From Candidatus Delongbacteria bacterium (lineage in GTDB: Bacteria > UBA4055): a DNA stretch of 6,956 nt. The stretch's first letter is position 1. Each line of letters opens with the position of its first letter. The position numbers and the translations under genes were made by a program. The notes below the pieces were generated by a model. That model saw nothing but the letters and a program-made list of their open reading frames with translations, searched no databases and was not told where the DNA came from. Below are positions 1 through 5,571 of the stretch, one piece after another. The stretch lies in contig JAKLPX010000130.1 of the NCBI GenBank assembly GCA_022013635.1, positions 1-6,956 on the forward strand, in the 5' to 3' direction.

Positions 1-288
1 AGAATTGAAAGAGCAGATACTGTTATTTACTTCGATTTTTCGAGGTACAGATGCCTGCATAATGCTTTCGTAAGGATGTTTAAAGGGAAGTTATTTAAAA
101 AGAAAAGAACTGATATTACTGAAGGTTGTGACGAGAGATTTGATTTTGAATTTTTTAAATGGATATGGAATTTTAATCGGGATCATCGGTCAGGTATTTA
201 TAACAAGATTGAACAAGCACAGAGTTCGAAGGAAGTACATATCGTCAGAAATTATAGAGATAAAAAGAAGCTTCTAAAGATGCTTTAG
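1..288 (+). CDS. P-loop kinase-like protein, FlaR / 'DNA topology modulation' family (3' part only)
   Basis: The reading frame is open from base 1 to the TAG at 286-288, giving the last 95 residues. The first ATG in the frame, at 76, is internal: coding similarity continues upstream of it (RIERADTVIYFDF at residues 1-13), so the gene starts before the window. That segment, followed by a Leu/Arg-type lid helix, a basic stretch (FKKKRTDITEGC, about residues 32-43), a 'FDFEFFKWIWNF' block (46-57) and a final 'VHIVRNYRDKKKLL' strand and helix, matches the C-terminal half of small adenylate-kinase-like P-loop proteins often annotated as topology modulation protein FlaR. The Walker A loop would lie outside the window. 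True substrates of this family are poorly known; a nucleotide or small-molecule kinase is the safest reading. The 3' end overlaps the convergent radical SAM gene by 15 bp. Confidence 0.82.
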   Translation, partial: RIERADTVIYFDFSRYRCLHNAFVRMFKGKLFKKKRTDITEGCDERFDFEFFKWIWNFNRDHRSGIYNKIEQAQSSKEVHIVRNYRDKKKLLKML

Positions 289-290
289 AG
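272..290. repeat. Inverted repeat formed by the two convergent gene ends
   Basis: The overlap of the two convergent genes is itself a palindrome: CTAAAG (274-279), ATG (280-282), CTTTAG (283-288). One further T:A pair and a possible G:U pair extend it to 272-290. Both genes therefore end in Leu-Lys-X-Leu-TAG, read from opposite strands. The RNA hairpin would be short (6-8 bp) with a 3-nt loop. It has no following U-run on either strand, so it does not qualify as a standard intrinsic terminator. No better terminator for either transcript is visible nearby. Confidence 0.55.
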
Positions 291-1203
291 AGTTTCCCTG
301 TCTGATACCGTTATCAATAAAATATTTGAATATCTTATCCTGCAAGCCTGTTTTATTGGAACACCAGAGGGGAGCAATAAGATCTTTTTTGGGAGCATCT
401 GCGTAAAGTCTGTGAATAACTATGTCTTTTTTCAGGTTGCTTATAAGTAAGCCGAGTCGTCTGAAATATTCGCTATCGGTTAGGATATCGGGAGCCTTAT
501 TTTGAGTATAAAGTTCTTCGAGCCTCGTTCCTTTGAGCACCATGAGTTGATGTATTTTAAGTCCGCTGATTTTATTTGTATTGATGAATTCTGCAAGCTC
601 AAAGATGCCATGATCGGTTTCATTCGGAAGACCGAGGATAATGTGTGCGACGATGTCAAATCCGTAAGAAAAAATAAGTTCAACAGCATCTGTGAATTGT
701 TCAACGGTGTGACCTCTGCCTATCCATTTCAGGTCTTTTTCATTGATGCTTTGAAGTCCTAATTCGATCGTTACATCGGTGTTCAATGATTTTAATAAAT
801 CAAGTTCTTTTGAAGTAATTGTGTCTGGTCTTGTCGAGACAGAAATCCCGACAACATCGGGATGAGAGACTGCTTTTGTGTAAAGTTCTTTCAAATAACT
901 CAGCCTGTCTTTTATTCTGCCGGAAGGATAGGTAGAAGAATAATCCTGAAAGTAAGCTATAAAGGCTTCGGCTCCGTTGCGTTCTTTAAGATATTTTATG
1001 TGATCTTCGATCTGATTGTTCTCGTCAAGGTCAATGAACGGTTCGAGAGATTTCATACTACAATAAATGCAACCATTGCTGCTGATGGTACCATCAAGAT
1101 TCGGGCATGTGAAATTACCGTGAAAGTTAAGCTTGAAGATCTTTTTACCGAATTTATTCTCCCAGTGATCGCCGATTCTGTTAATTATTCTGGAATAATC
1201 CAT
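274..1203 (-). CDS. TIGR01212-family radical SAM protein (YhcC/YtqA-like)
   Basis: A complete protein of 309 residues, the usual size for the family. The cluster-binding cysteines have the family's non-classical spacing: C33-x11-C45-x2-C48, in FTCPNLDGTI (31-40) followed by NGCIYC (43-48). This differs from the common CX3CX2C. Other family blocks are YFQDYSSTYP (84-93), STRPDTI (123-129), ELGLQS (147-152), RGHT (163-166), HIILGLPNE (187-195), GLKIHQL with KGT (214-226) and APLW (277-280). It should be a cytosolic [4Fe-4S]/SAM radical enzyme. The chemistry of most members is unknown. The related Bacillus YtqA (MnmL) has been linked to wobble-uridine (mnm5U) synthesis in tRNA, but the C-terminal part here resembles E. 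coli YhcC and that role cannot be assumed. The ATG shares its A with the TAA stop of the upstream U32 gene (TAATG) and has no Shine-Dalgarno site, suggesting translational coupling. It is the last gene of the four-gene operon. Confidence 0.93.
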   Translation of the reverse strand: MDYSRIINRIGDHWENKFGKKIFKLNFHGNFTCPNLDGTISSNGCIYCSMKSLEPFIDLDENNQIEDHIKYLKERNGAEAFIAYFQDYSSTYPSGRIKDRLSYLKELYTKAVSHPDVVGISVSTRPDTITSKELDLLKSLNTDVTIELGLQSINEKDLKWIGRGHTVEQFTDAVELIFSYGFDIVAHIILGLPNETDHGIFELAEFINTNKISGLKIHQLMVLKGTRLEELYTQNKAPDILTDSEYFRRLGLLISNLKKDIVIHRLYADAPKKDLIAPLWCSNKTGLQDKIFKYFIDNGIRQGNSLKHL

Positions 1204-3248
1204 TAGTGAAGTCTGCGGTTGAGATTGAAATTCGATCCGGGAAATTTGGAAGGATCTTTTTTGAGAACTTCAAATTTATTCAGAATATCAGTTTCGCCTG
1301 ATAAGTCAATTATAAACTCGCTTGCTTTGATAAAAAACAGGTCAGTTCCTAGAATCGTAAAGTAATCTTCTGAAAGGAATATGCTAATATCGTTGTATTT
1401 TCTTACAGCGAATTTGAAGCCATTCCGGTCGGAAAAGGTATTTTTGGCATTGAAGTTGTCAGATTCCGCTCTCGAATAAAATAAAGGTATTTTAGAGTAG
1501 ATAGTCATTCTTAATGGGAGCGAAGAATATTTTAGTCCGTCGAGAACTTCCTTATCCGCTTCAAATGGAATATGTACTGTGTTCAAACCTAGGTTTTTCA
1601 AAACTTTTACGGCTGTTGAATTATACGGCGGAAAACTCGAACCACAGTTTTTTATGTACTTAGTGTTCTTTAGCAATTCGAGATGACCGATATCGTTAAT
1701 TTCATAAGAAATATTCTTAACATCGCTCAAAGTATGTATAATTTCTGTGGCTTCATTAAGATCATCTTCAAAAAGAATAGGGAAGAGGGATATTTCAACC
1801 GGTATCTTTTTGGAAAGTGCTATAATCGAAGCTATATGTTTTTTAGAAACTTCGCACACGATTACTTTCCCGGCAGATGAATTTGAAATACCTCCGAAGA
1901 TTGAATCAATATCATCGGCATATATTTTTAATGTTTTTGCGTTTGCGAAGTTTATTTCAAGCGAGTTATTTGCGTCAGGCGAGAAACTGTTCAGATCATT
2001 CTCGATTTCAGACGGAAGTTTTATGTTTTTCAGAAATTTCTTTTCTTTTCTGCTGATCGGAGCTATGATCGAACCAAGATCAGAAATTATATTTTTTAGC
2101 TGTGATTTTGAGATCATAATATCTTCATTAAGATCGAATTTATTCAGGAAAAGATTGCCGTATGAAACATCAGTCAGACGACCCTCAAGTTCAGATATGA
2201 ATATTCCTCTTTTATCGTTTTTAACACTTTTCAGTTTAACTGATAATTCTGCATTTTCGATATCTGTCAATATGTCAAATTTAATACTATCTTCTAAAAT
2301 TGTGATCTTTAAGTTATACTTATTTTGACCGACCTGCTGAATTGCTTCTGTTTCAATTTTAGCTTCCGTTTTAATATAGCTGAAATTCTTATCGGCGATC
2401 AAATTTGCTGTACCGCCGTAATATCCTTCTCCCTGTTCTCTGCCTGAATATAATTTAATCTTCTCCATGTCTGCTATTTTTCCGTCAAGAAGATCTCTGT
2501 ATATTTTCGTGATCTCTCCGACCCATTCGGCACTTTTCAGTCTGCCCTCGATCTTCAAAGCGGAAATACCTTGTTCGTTCAGCTCATTCAATCTTTCAGT
2601 AAGATTCAAATCTTTCATAGAAAAAGGTGAATTAAATTCTTCTGAATTATTTTGAGAGAATTTGAATCTGCATGGAGCCTGGCAAGAACCTCTGTTCGCG
2701 GATTTACCGCCGAACCAGCTTGACATAAGGCATTTTCCTGAGAAGGAAAAGCACATCGAGCCCTGAACGAATAACTCCCGCTTAGGAAAATCAGGCTTGT
2801 TCAGAATTTTGATCTCATCATAATTAAGTTCTCTCGCTAGAACAGCCCTTGAAGCGCCAAGTTCATTTGCCTGTTTTATTCCGTAAGAATTCGATATTCC
2901 GAATTGAGTGCTCAAATGGAATTCCAGATCAGGAAAATACTTTTTTATCAGGTAGATCACAGCTATATCTTTAACAATTACGGCATCAGCTTTAACTTCC
3001 GATAAAAACATCAAAACTCTCGCAGCATCAGGCAATTCATAATTTTTAAGATCAATATTAAGGGTAATGTATATCTTTACATTCTTTGAATGGGCAAATT
3101 CTATTAATTCAGGTAATTCCTCAAAAGAGAAATTCTTTGCAGGTCTTCGTGCATTAAATAAACTTAATCCAAGATAAATCGAGTCTGGACCGTTTTCCAC
3201 GGCGGCAAAAAAAGCTTCTTTATTTCCCGCCGGCGACATTAATTCCAT
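1203..3248 (-). CDS. U32 family protein (RlhA/TrhP-like, putative RNA hydroxylation factor)
   Basis: 681 residues from the ATG at 3248. An in-frame TTG at 3254 would add two residues, but the ATG gives the family-typical N-terminus MELMSPAGNKEAF; neither has a clear Shine-Dalgarno site. The U32 signature is present at about residues 158-178 (ELFVQGSMC...SGKCLMSS), followed by NRGSCQAPCR (186-194), giving four likely Fe-S ligands: C166, C173, C189 and C193. 'SMKDLNL' (210-216) and 'ALKIEGRLKSAEWV' (230-243) complete the N-terminal half. The C-terminal half is longer and divergent, consistent with the long form of the family such as E. coli RlhA (about 650 residues). Although named peptidases, the characterised E. 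coli members RlhA (23S rRNA C2501) and TrhP (tRNA U34) support prephenate-dependent RNA hydroxylation. Which RNA this one acts on cannot be told. It lies 16 nt after the biotin carrier gene and overlaps the radical SAM gene. Confidence 0.9.
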   Translation of the reverse strand: MELMSPAGNKEAFFAAVENGPDSIYLGLSLFNARRPAKNFSFEELPELIEFAHSKNVKIYITLNIDLKNYELPDAARVLMFLSEVKADAVIVKDIAVIYLIKKYFPDLEFHLSTQFGISNSYGIKQANELGASRAVLARELNYDEIKILNKPDFPKRELFVQGSMCFSFSGKCLMSSWFGGKSANRGSCQAPCRFKFSQNNSEEFNSPFSMKDLNLTERLNELNEQGISALKIEGRLKSAEWVGEITKIYRDLLDGKIADMEKIKLYSGREQGEGYYGGTANLIADKNFSYIKTEAKIETEAIQQVGQNKYNLKITILEDSIKFDILTDIENAELSVKLKSVKNDKRGIFISELEGRLTDVSYGNLFLNKFDLNEDIMISKSQLKNIISDLGSIIAPISRKEKKFLKNIKLPSEIENDLNSFSPDANNSLEINFANAKTLKIYADDIDSIFGGISNSSAGKVIVCEVSKKHIASIIALSKKIPVEISLFPILFEDDLNEATEIIHTLSDVKNISYEINDIGHLELLKNTKYIKNCGSSFPPYNSTAVKVLKNLGLNTVHIPFEADKEVLDGLKYSSLPLRMTIYSKIPLFYSRAESDNFNAKNTFSDRNGFKFAVRKYNDISIFLSEDYFTILGTDLFFIKASEFIIDLSGETDILNKFEVLKKDPSKFPGSNFNLNRRLH

Positions 3249-3264
3249 AAACAAAGTGCGTAAA

Positions 3265-3585
3265 TTATTTTTTTGGTTTTAATTTATATTTTATCAGCAG
3301 CTGATTTTTTTCTACAGCATCGCCGGCTTTAACAAATACTTCTTCTATGATAATATCAGATTCTACCGAAACTTCATTAATCATTTTCATAGCTTCAAAA
3401 GTCAGTAAATTCTTATTTGCTTTAACTTTTTTACCCTTTTTGACAAATACTTTTAGAATCTGACCCGGAATAAAAGCTCTAATTTCGTTTTTTTTAAGCT
3501 TTGAAACAGAACTCATACTCAATAAGCTTTTTTTTGTAGGGCTGGTAAAGTATTTTACGCCGTCTATTATGATATAATCTTCCAT
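3265..3585 (-). CDS. Biotin carboxyl carrier protein (biotin/lipoyl attachment domain)
   Basis: A 106-residue protein with a short divergent N-terminal part (about residues 1-35) and a complete biotinyl domain (about 36-102). The biotin site is the canonical EAMKM at 64-68, so K67 should be biotinylated. The hairpin turn Gly residues and the closing 'GDAVEKNQLLIKY' strand (88-100) are also visible. The protein should carry CO2 from a biotin carboxylase to the carboxyltransferase encoded 25 nt upstream. There is no Pro/Ala-rich linker and no membrane segment, so it is a free, soluble carrier, unlike the large biotinylated alpha subunits of actinobacterial and mitochondrial enzymes. AAGGA lies 6 nt before the ATG and supports the start. 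A lipoyl carrier is unlikely because EAMKM is the biotin-type motif. Confidence 0.94.
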   Translation of the reverse strand: MEDYIIIDGVKYFTSPTKKSLLSMSSVSKLKKNEIRAFIPGQILKVFVKKGKKVKANKNLLTFEAMKMINEVSVESDIIIEEVFVKAGDAVEKNQLLIKYKLKPKK

Positions 3586-3591
3586 GGGATG

Positions 3592-3596
3592 TCCTT
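3592..3596 (-). promoter_or_regulatory. Ribosome binding site of the biotin carrier gene
   Basis: AAGGA on the minus strand, six bases before the ATG at 3585, in the 25-nt gap after the carboxyltransferase stop. It indicates independent ribosome loading inside the operon. Confidence 0.75.
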
Positions 3597-3610
3597 ATAA
3601 AATACTTAAT

Positions 3611-5149
3611 TTATAACGGTATCGAATCATGCTTATGCTGTTTTTTAGGAATGTCTTTATTTTTCCCAAGCTCAAAAGATGTAATAATCTTATCTCTTGT
3701 CTCTTCAGGTGTAATAATAGCATCAACATAAGCTTTAGATGCAGCGTTATATGGATTAGAATATTTTTCTTTGTATTCATTTATTTTTGATTTTCTTAGG
3801 GCATCAGGATCTGCGGATTCTGAAATCTCTTTTGAAAAAATTATATTACAAGCACCTTCAGGACCCATAACAGCGATTTCCGCAGTTGGCCATGCATAAA
3901 CAAAGTCTGTTCTCAAATGTTTTGAAGCCATGGCGATGTATCCGCCGCCGTAGGCTTTTCTTATTATCACGGTTACTGTCGGAACAGTTGCTTCTGAGTA
4001 TGCAAACAGCAATTTGGCGCCATGTCTGATAACGCCGTAATGTTCCTGATCTATTCCCGGTAAATAACCTGGTAAATCAACTAATGTCAGAATAGGAATA
4101 TTAAAAGAATCGCAGAAACGAACGAATCTTGCCGCCTTGTCGCTTGAATCTACATCAAGAACTCCCGCTAAATATTTCGGGTTGTTTGCAACAATACCTA
4201 TAGGTTTTCCGTCCATTCTGGCAAACCCGACAGTAATGTTCGGCGCAAACATTTTCTGAACTTCGAAGAAATAAGATTCGTCAACGAGAATTTCGATCAG
4301 ATCCTTCATGTCGTAAGCGTATCTTGAATCATTCGGCATGATATCTTCGATCTTTTTCTTGCTTTTCGGAGGATGAGGTTTTGTTTCAGGTAAAGGTTTA
4401 TTCCAGGAAGATGGTAAAAAACTTAACAATTCCTTGATCTGAGTTATAGCTTCAATTTCAGATTCGGCAAAAAAGTGGGCATTTCCGGTAATTTCATTGT
4501 GAACTCTCGCTCCACCAAGACTTTCGGCATCAATTTTTTCCTTTAGGACAGATTCAATGACTTTCGGTCCGGTAATAAACATCTGAGATAATTTATCAAC
4601 CATAAATACAAAATCAGTTATTGCGGGAGAATAAACCGCTCCGCCTGCGCAAGGTCCCATTATAACGGATATCTGAGGTATTTTACCGCTATTAATGGTA
4701 TTTCTATAGAAAATCTCCCCGTAACCGGCAAGAGAATCAACGCCTTCTTGAATCCTCGCGCCGCCGGAATCGTTAATACCTATGACGGGGATTCCCATAT
4801 TGGATGCGATATCCATGACTTTTGTGATTTTTGAGGCGGTCATTCTACCTAAAGTTCCTCCCTGAACCGTAAAGTCCTGAGCGAAAATACATACAGGGCG
4901 ACCATCAATATTACCGAAACCGGTAACGACAGCATCTCCTGCAAGCTTTAATTTTTCCTGACCGAAATCCCTTCCCTGATGCTCAACAAAAAGGTCCATT
5001 TCATTAAATGTGTTTTTATCCAAAAGTTCTTCAATTCTTTCTCTTGCGGTCATCAGACCTTTTTCTTTTCTCTTAATAATCTTTTCTTCGCCGCCGCCCT
5101 TTTTCAATAATCCTATCTTCGCGAGAAGTTGATTCACTTTATCGAGCAT
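3611..5149 (-). CDS. Acyl-CoA carboxylase carboxyltransferase subunit (PccB/MmdA-like)
   Basis: 512 residues from the ATG at 5149. A longer in-frame start exists at 5173 (520 residues), but GGAGG sits 5 nt before 5149 and nothing precedes 5173. The two crotonase-like halves typical of the family are present. The N half has DSGGARIQEGV (127-137) and the first oxyanion-hole region GPCAGGAVYSPA (165-176). The C half has DLPGYLPG (358-365) and the second oxyanion region RKAYGGGYIAM (397-407), then AWPTAEIAVMGPEGA (419-433). The terminal 'SIPL' corresponds to the NIPL ending of PccB and MmdA. The enzyme moves a carboxyl group between biotin and an acyl-CoA, most likely propionyl-CoA to methylmalonyl-CoA. 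A residue equivalent to the substrate-selecting Asp of Streptomyces PccB is Ile405 here, as in many MmdA-type proteins, so substrate and direction are not certain. First gene of the minus-strand operon, followed by its biotin carrier; no biotin carboxylase gene is in the window. Confidence 0.93.
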   Translation of the reverse strand: MLDKVNQLLAKIGLLKKGGGEEKIIKRKEKGLMTARERIEELLDKNTFNEMDLFVEHQGRDFGQEKLKLAGDAVVTGFGNIDGRPVCIFAQDFTVQGGTLGRMTASKITKVMDIASNMGIPVIGINDSGGARIQEGVDSLAGYGEIFYRNTINSGKIPQISVIMGPCAGGAVYSPAITDFVFMVDKLSQMFITGPKVIESVLKEKIDAESLGGARVHNEITGNAHFFAESEIEAITQIKELLSFLPSSWNKPLPETKPHPPKSKKKIEDIMPNDSRYAYDMKDLIEILVDESYFFEVQKMFAPNITVGFARMDGKPIGIVANNPKYLAGVLDVDSSDKAARFVRFCDSFNIPILTLVDLPGYLPGIDQEHYGVIRHGAKLLFAYSEATVPTVTVIIRKAYGGGYIAMASKHLRTDFVYAWPTAEIAVMGPEGACNIIFSKEISESADPDALRKSKINEYKEKYSNPYNAASKAYVDAIITPEETRDKIITSFELGKNKDIPKKQHKHDSIPL

Positions 5150-5154
5150 ATTAA

Positions 5155-5159
5155 CCTCC
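5155..5159 (-). promoter_or_regulatory. Ribosome binding site that sets the carboxyltransferase start
   Basis: GGAGG on the minus strand, five bases (TTAAT) before the ATG at 5149. It is the strongest Shine-Dalgarno match in the window and favours this start over the in-frame ATG at 5173, which would place the site inside the coding region. Confidence 0.85.
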
Positions 5160-5231
5160 ACTTCAGTTTTCATTTTTACCGAACTGTATCGGCAATATAA
5201 TTTAAGTTATATTTTTTACAAATGCAATTTA

Positions 5232-5259
5232 ATTATATCGTTGAAAAAAAACTTGACAA
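5232..5259 (-). promoter_or_regulatory. Predicted sigma-70-type promoter of the carboxylase operon
   Basis: On the minus strand, TTGTCA (5259-5254, one mismatch to TTGACA) is followed after 16 bases by a perfect TATAAT (5237-5232). Transcription should start near 5225, giving a 5' leader of about 75 nt before the ATG at 5149. The -35 hexamer overlaps five bases of the opposite-strand tRNA promoter's -35. The region is AT-rich, so chance -10 matches are common; the paired boxes at good spacing are the argument. Confidence 0.6.
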
Positions 5260-5281
5260 AAAATTCTCAAATGTCTATATT
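5253..5281 (+). promoter_or_regulatory. Predicted sigma-70-type promoter of tRNA-Leu
   Basis: Perfect TTGACA (5253-5258), a 17-base spacer, then TATATT (5276-5281, one mismatch to TATAAT). Transcription should start around 5288, only a few bases before the mature tRNA 5' end at 5293, so the 5' leader removed by RNase P would be very short. Confidence 0.8.
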
Positions 5282-5292
5282 TGCGCTGGTTT

Positions 5293-5374
5293 GCGGGTAT
5301 GGTGGAACTGGCAGACACGCCAGACTTAGGATCTGGTGCCTTTTGGTGTGGGGGTTCAAATCCCTTTACCCGCA
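5293..5374 (+). tRNA. tRNA-Leu (anticodon UAG)
   Basis: The cloverleaf can be folded by hand. The 7-bp acceptor stem pairs GCGGGTA (5293-5299) with TACCCGC (5367-5373), with discriminator A at 5374. The D stem is GTG/CAC (5302-5304/5316-5318). The anticodon stem is CCAGA/TCTGG (5320-5324/5332-5336) around loop CTTAGGA, with anticodon TAG at 5327-5329. A 13-nt class II variable arm (5337-5349) is followed by a T arm with loop TTCAAAT (5355-5361) and a stem containing two G:U pairs. The long variable arm and A73 fit leucine, and the tRNA reads CUA and probably other CUN codons. The 3' CCA is not encoded (CGG follows), so it must be added by a nucleotidyltransferase. Confidence 0.97.
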
Positions 5375-5378
5375 CGGG

Positions 5379-5405
5379 AAAAGCGACTTAGAAGTCGCTT
5401 TTTTT
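5379..5405 (+). terminator. Intrinsic terminator of tRNA-Leu
   Basis: A perfect inverted repeat AAGCGACTT (5381-5389), AG, AAGTCGCTT (5392-5400) runs into seven T residues (5399-5405). A few more A:T pairs extend the base of the stem to 5379. It begins five bases after the tRNA 3' end and should end the tRNA transcript, separating it from gdhA. The stem is symmetrical but lacks a T-run on the minus strand. Confidence 0.92.
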
Positions 5406-5470
5406 ATTCCAATAACAGTACAACTTTCATGAAAATGAATTCCATTATTAAATTATTGATAAAATTTTAC

Positions 5471-5499
5471 TTGACCGAAAATAATCCGGAATATATATT
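5471..5499 (+). promoter_or_regulatory. Predicted sigma-70-type promoter of gdhA
   Basis: TTGACC (5471-5476, one mismatch), a 17-base spacer, then TATATT (5494-5499). The -10 sequence and spacing are identical to the tRNA-Leu promoter. Transcription should begin near 5506, leaving a leader of about 65 nt. No operator palindrome is obvious in the leader. The 5406-5470 stretch upstream is AT-rich and shows nothing else recognisable. Confidence 0.72.
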
Positions 5500-5562
5500 T
5501 GTGACGAAATATGGGGTGTTGTGAAAAAAATAACGGCACTTGGAATAAAATTATAAAATTGT

Positions 5563-5566
5563 GAGG
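5563..5566 (+). promoter_or_regulatory. Ribosome binding site of gdhA
   Basis: GAGG five bases before the ATG at 5572 (spacer CAAAG); it supports this start, which also gives the standard family N-terminus. Confidence 0.75.
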
Positions 5567-5571
5567 CAAAG

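Noticed and set aside
862..1206. 114-codon plus-strand open frame opposite the radical SAM gene
   Set aside because: It is antisense to the most conserved part of the radical SAM gene, including its cysteine motif, and shows no family features of its own.
1747..2328. 193-codon plus-strand open frame opposite the U32 gene
   Set aside because: It lies wholly inside the well-supported U32 gene on the other strand, is rich in Ser, Phe and Ile as antisense frames are, and has no recognisable domain or ribosome site.
3249..3264. Separate promoter for the U32/radical SAM pair
   Set aside because: The 16-nt gap is too short, and the AT-rich end of the biotin carrier gene gives -10-like strings without a convincing -35.
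5164..5186. CAGTT/AACTG inverted repeat in the carboxyltransferase leader
   Set aside because: Only five pairs around a 13-base loop in an AT-rich region; too weak to call an operator or riboswitch, and no known riboswitch core is visible.
5241..5432. 63-codon plus-strand frame across the tRNA
   Set aside because: It runs through the tRNA promoter, the tRNA-Leu itself and its terminator, so it is not a protein gene.
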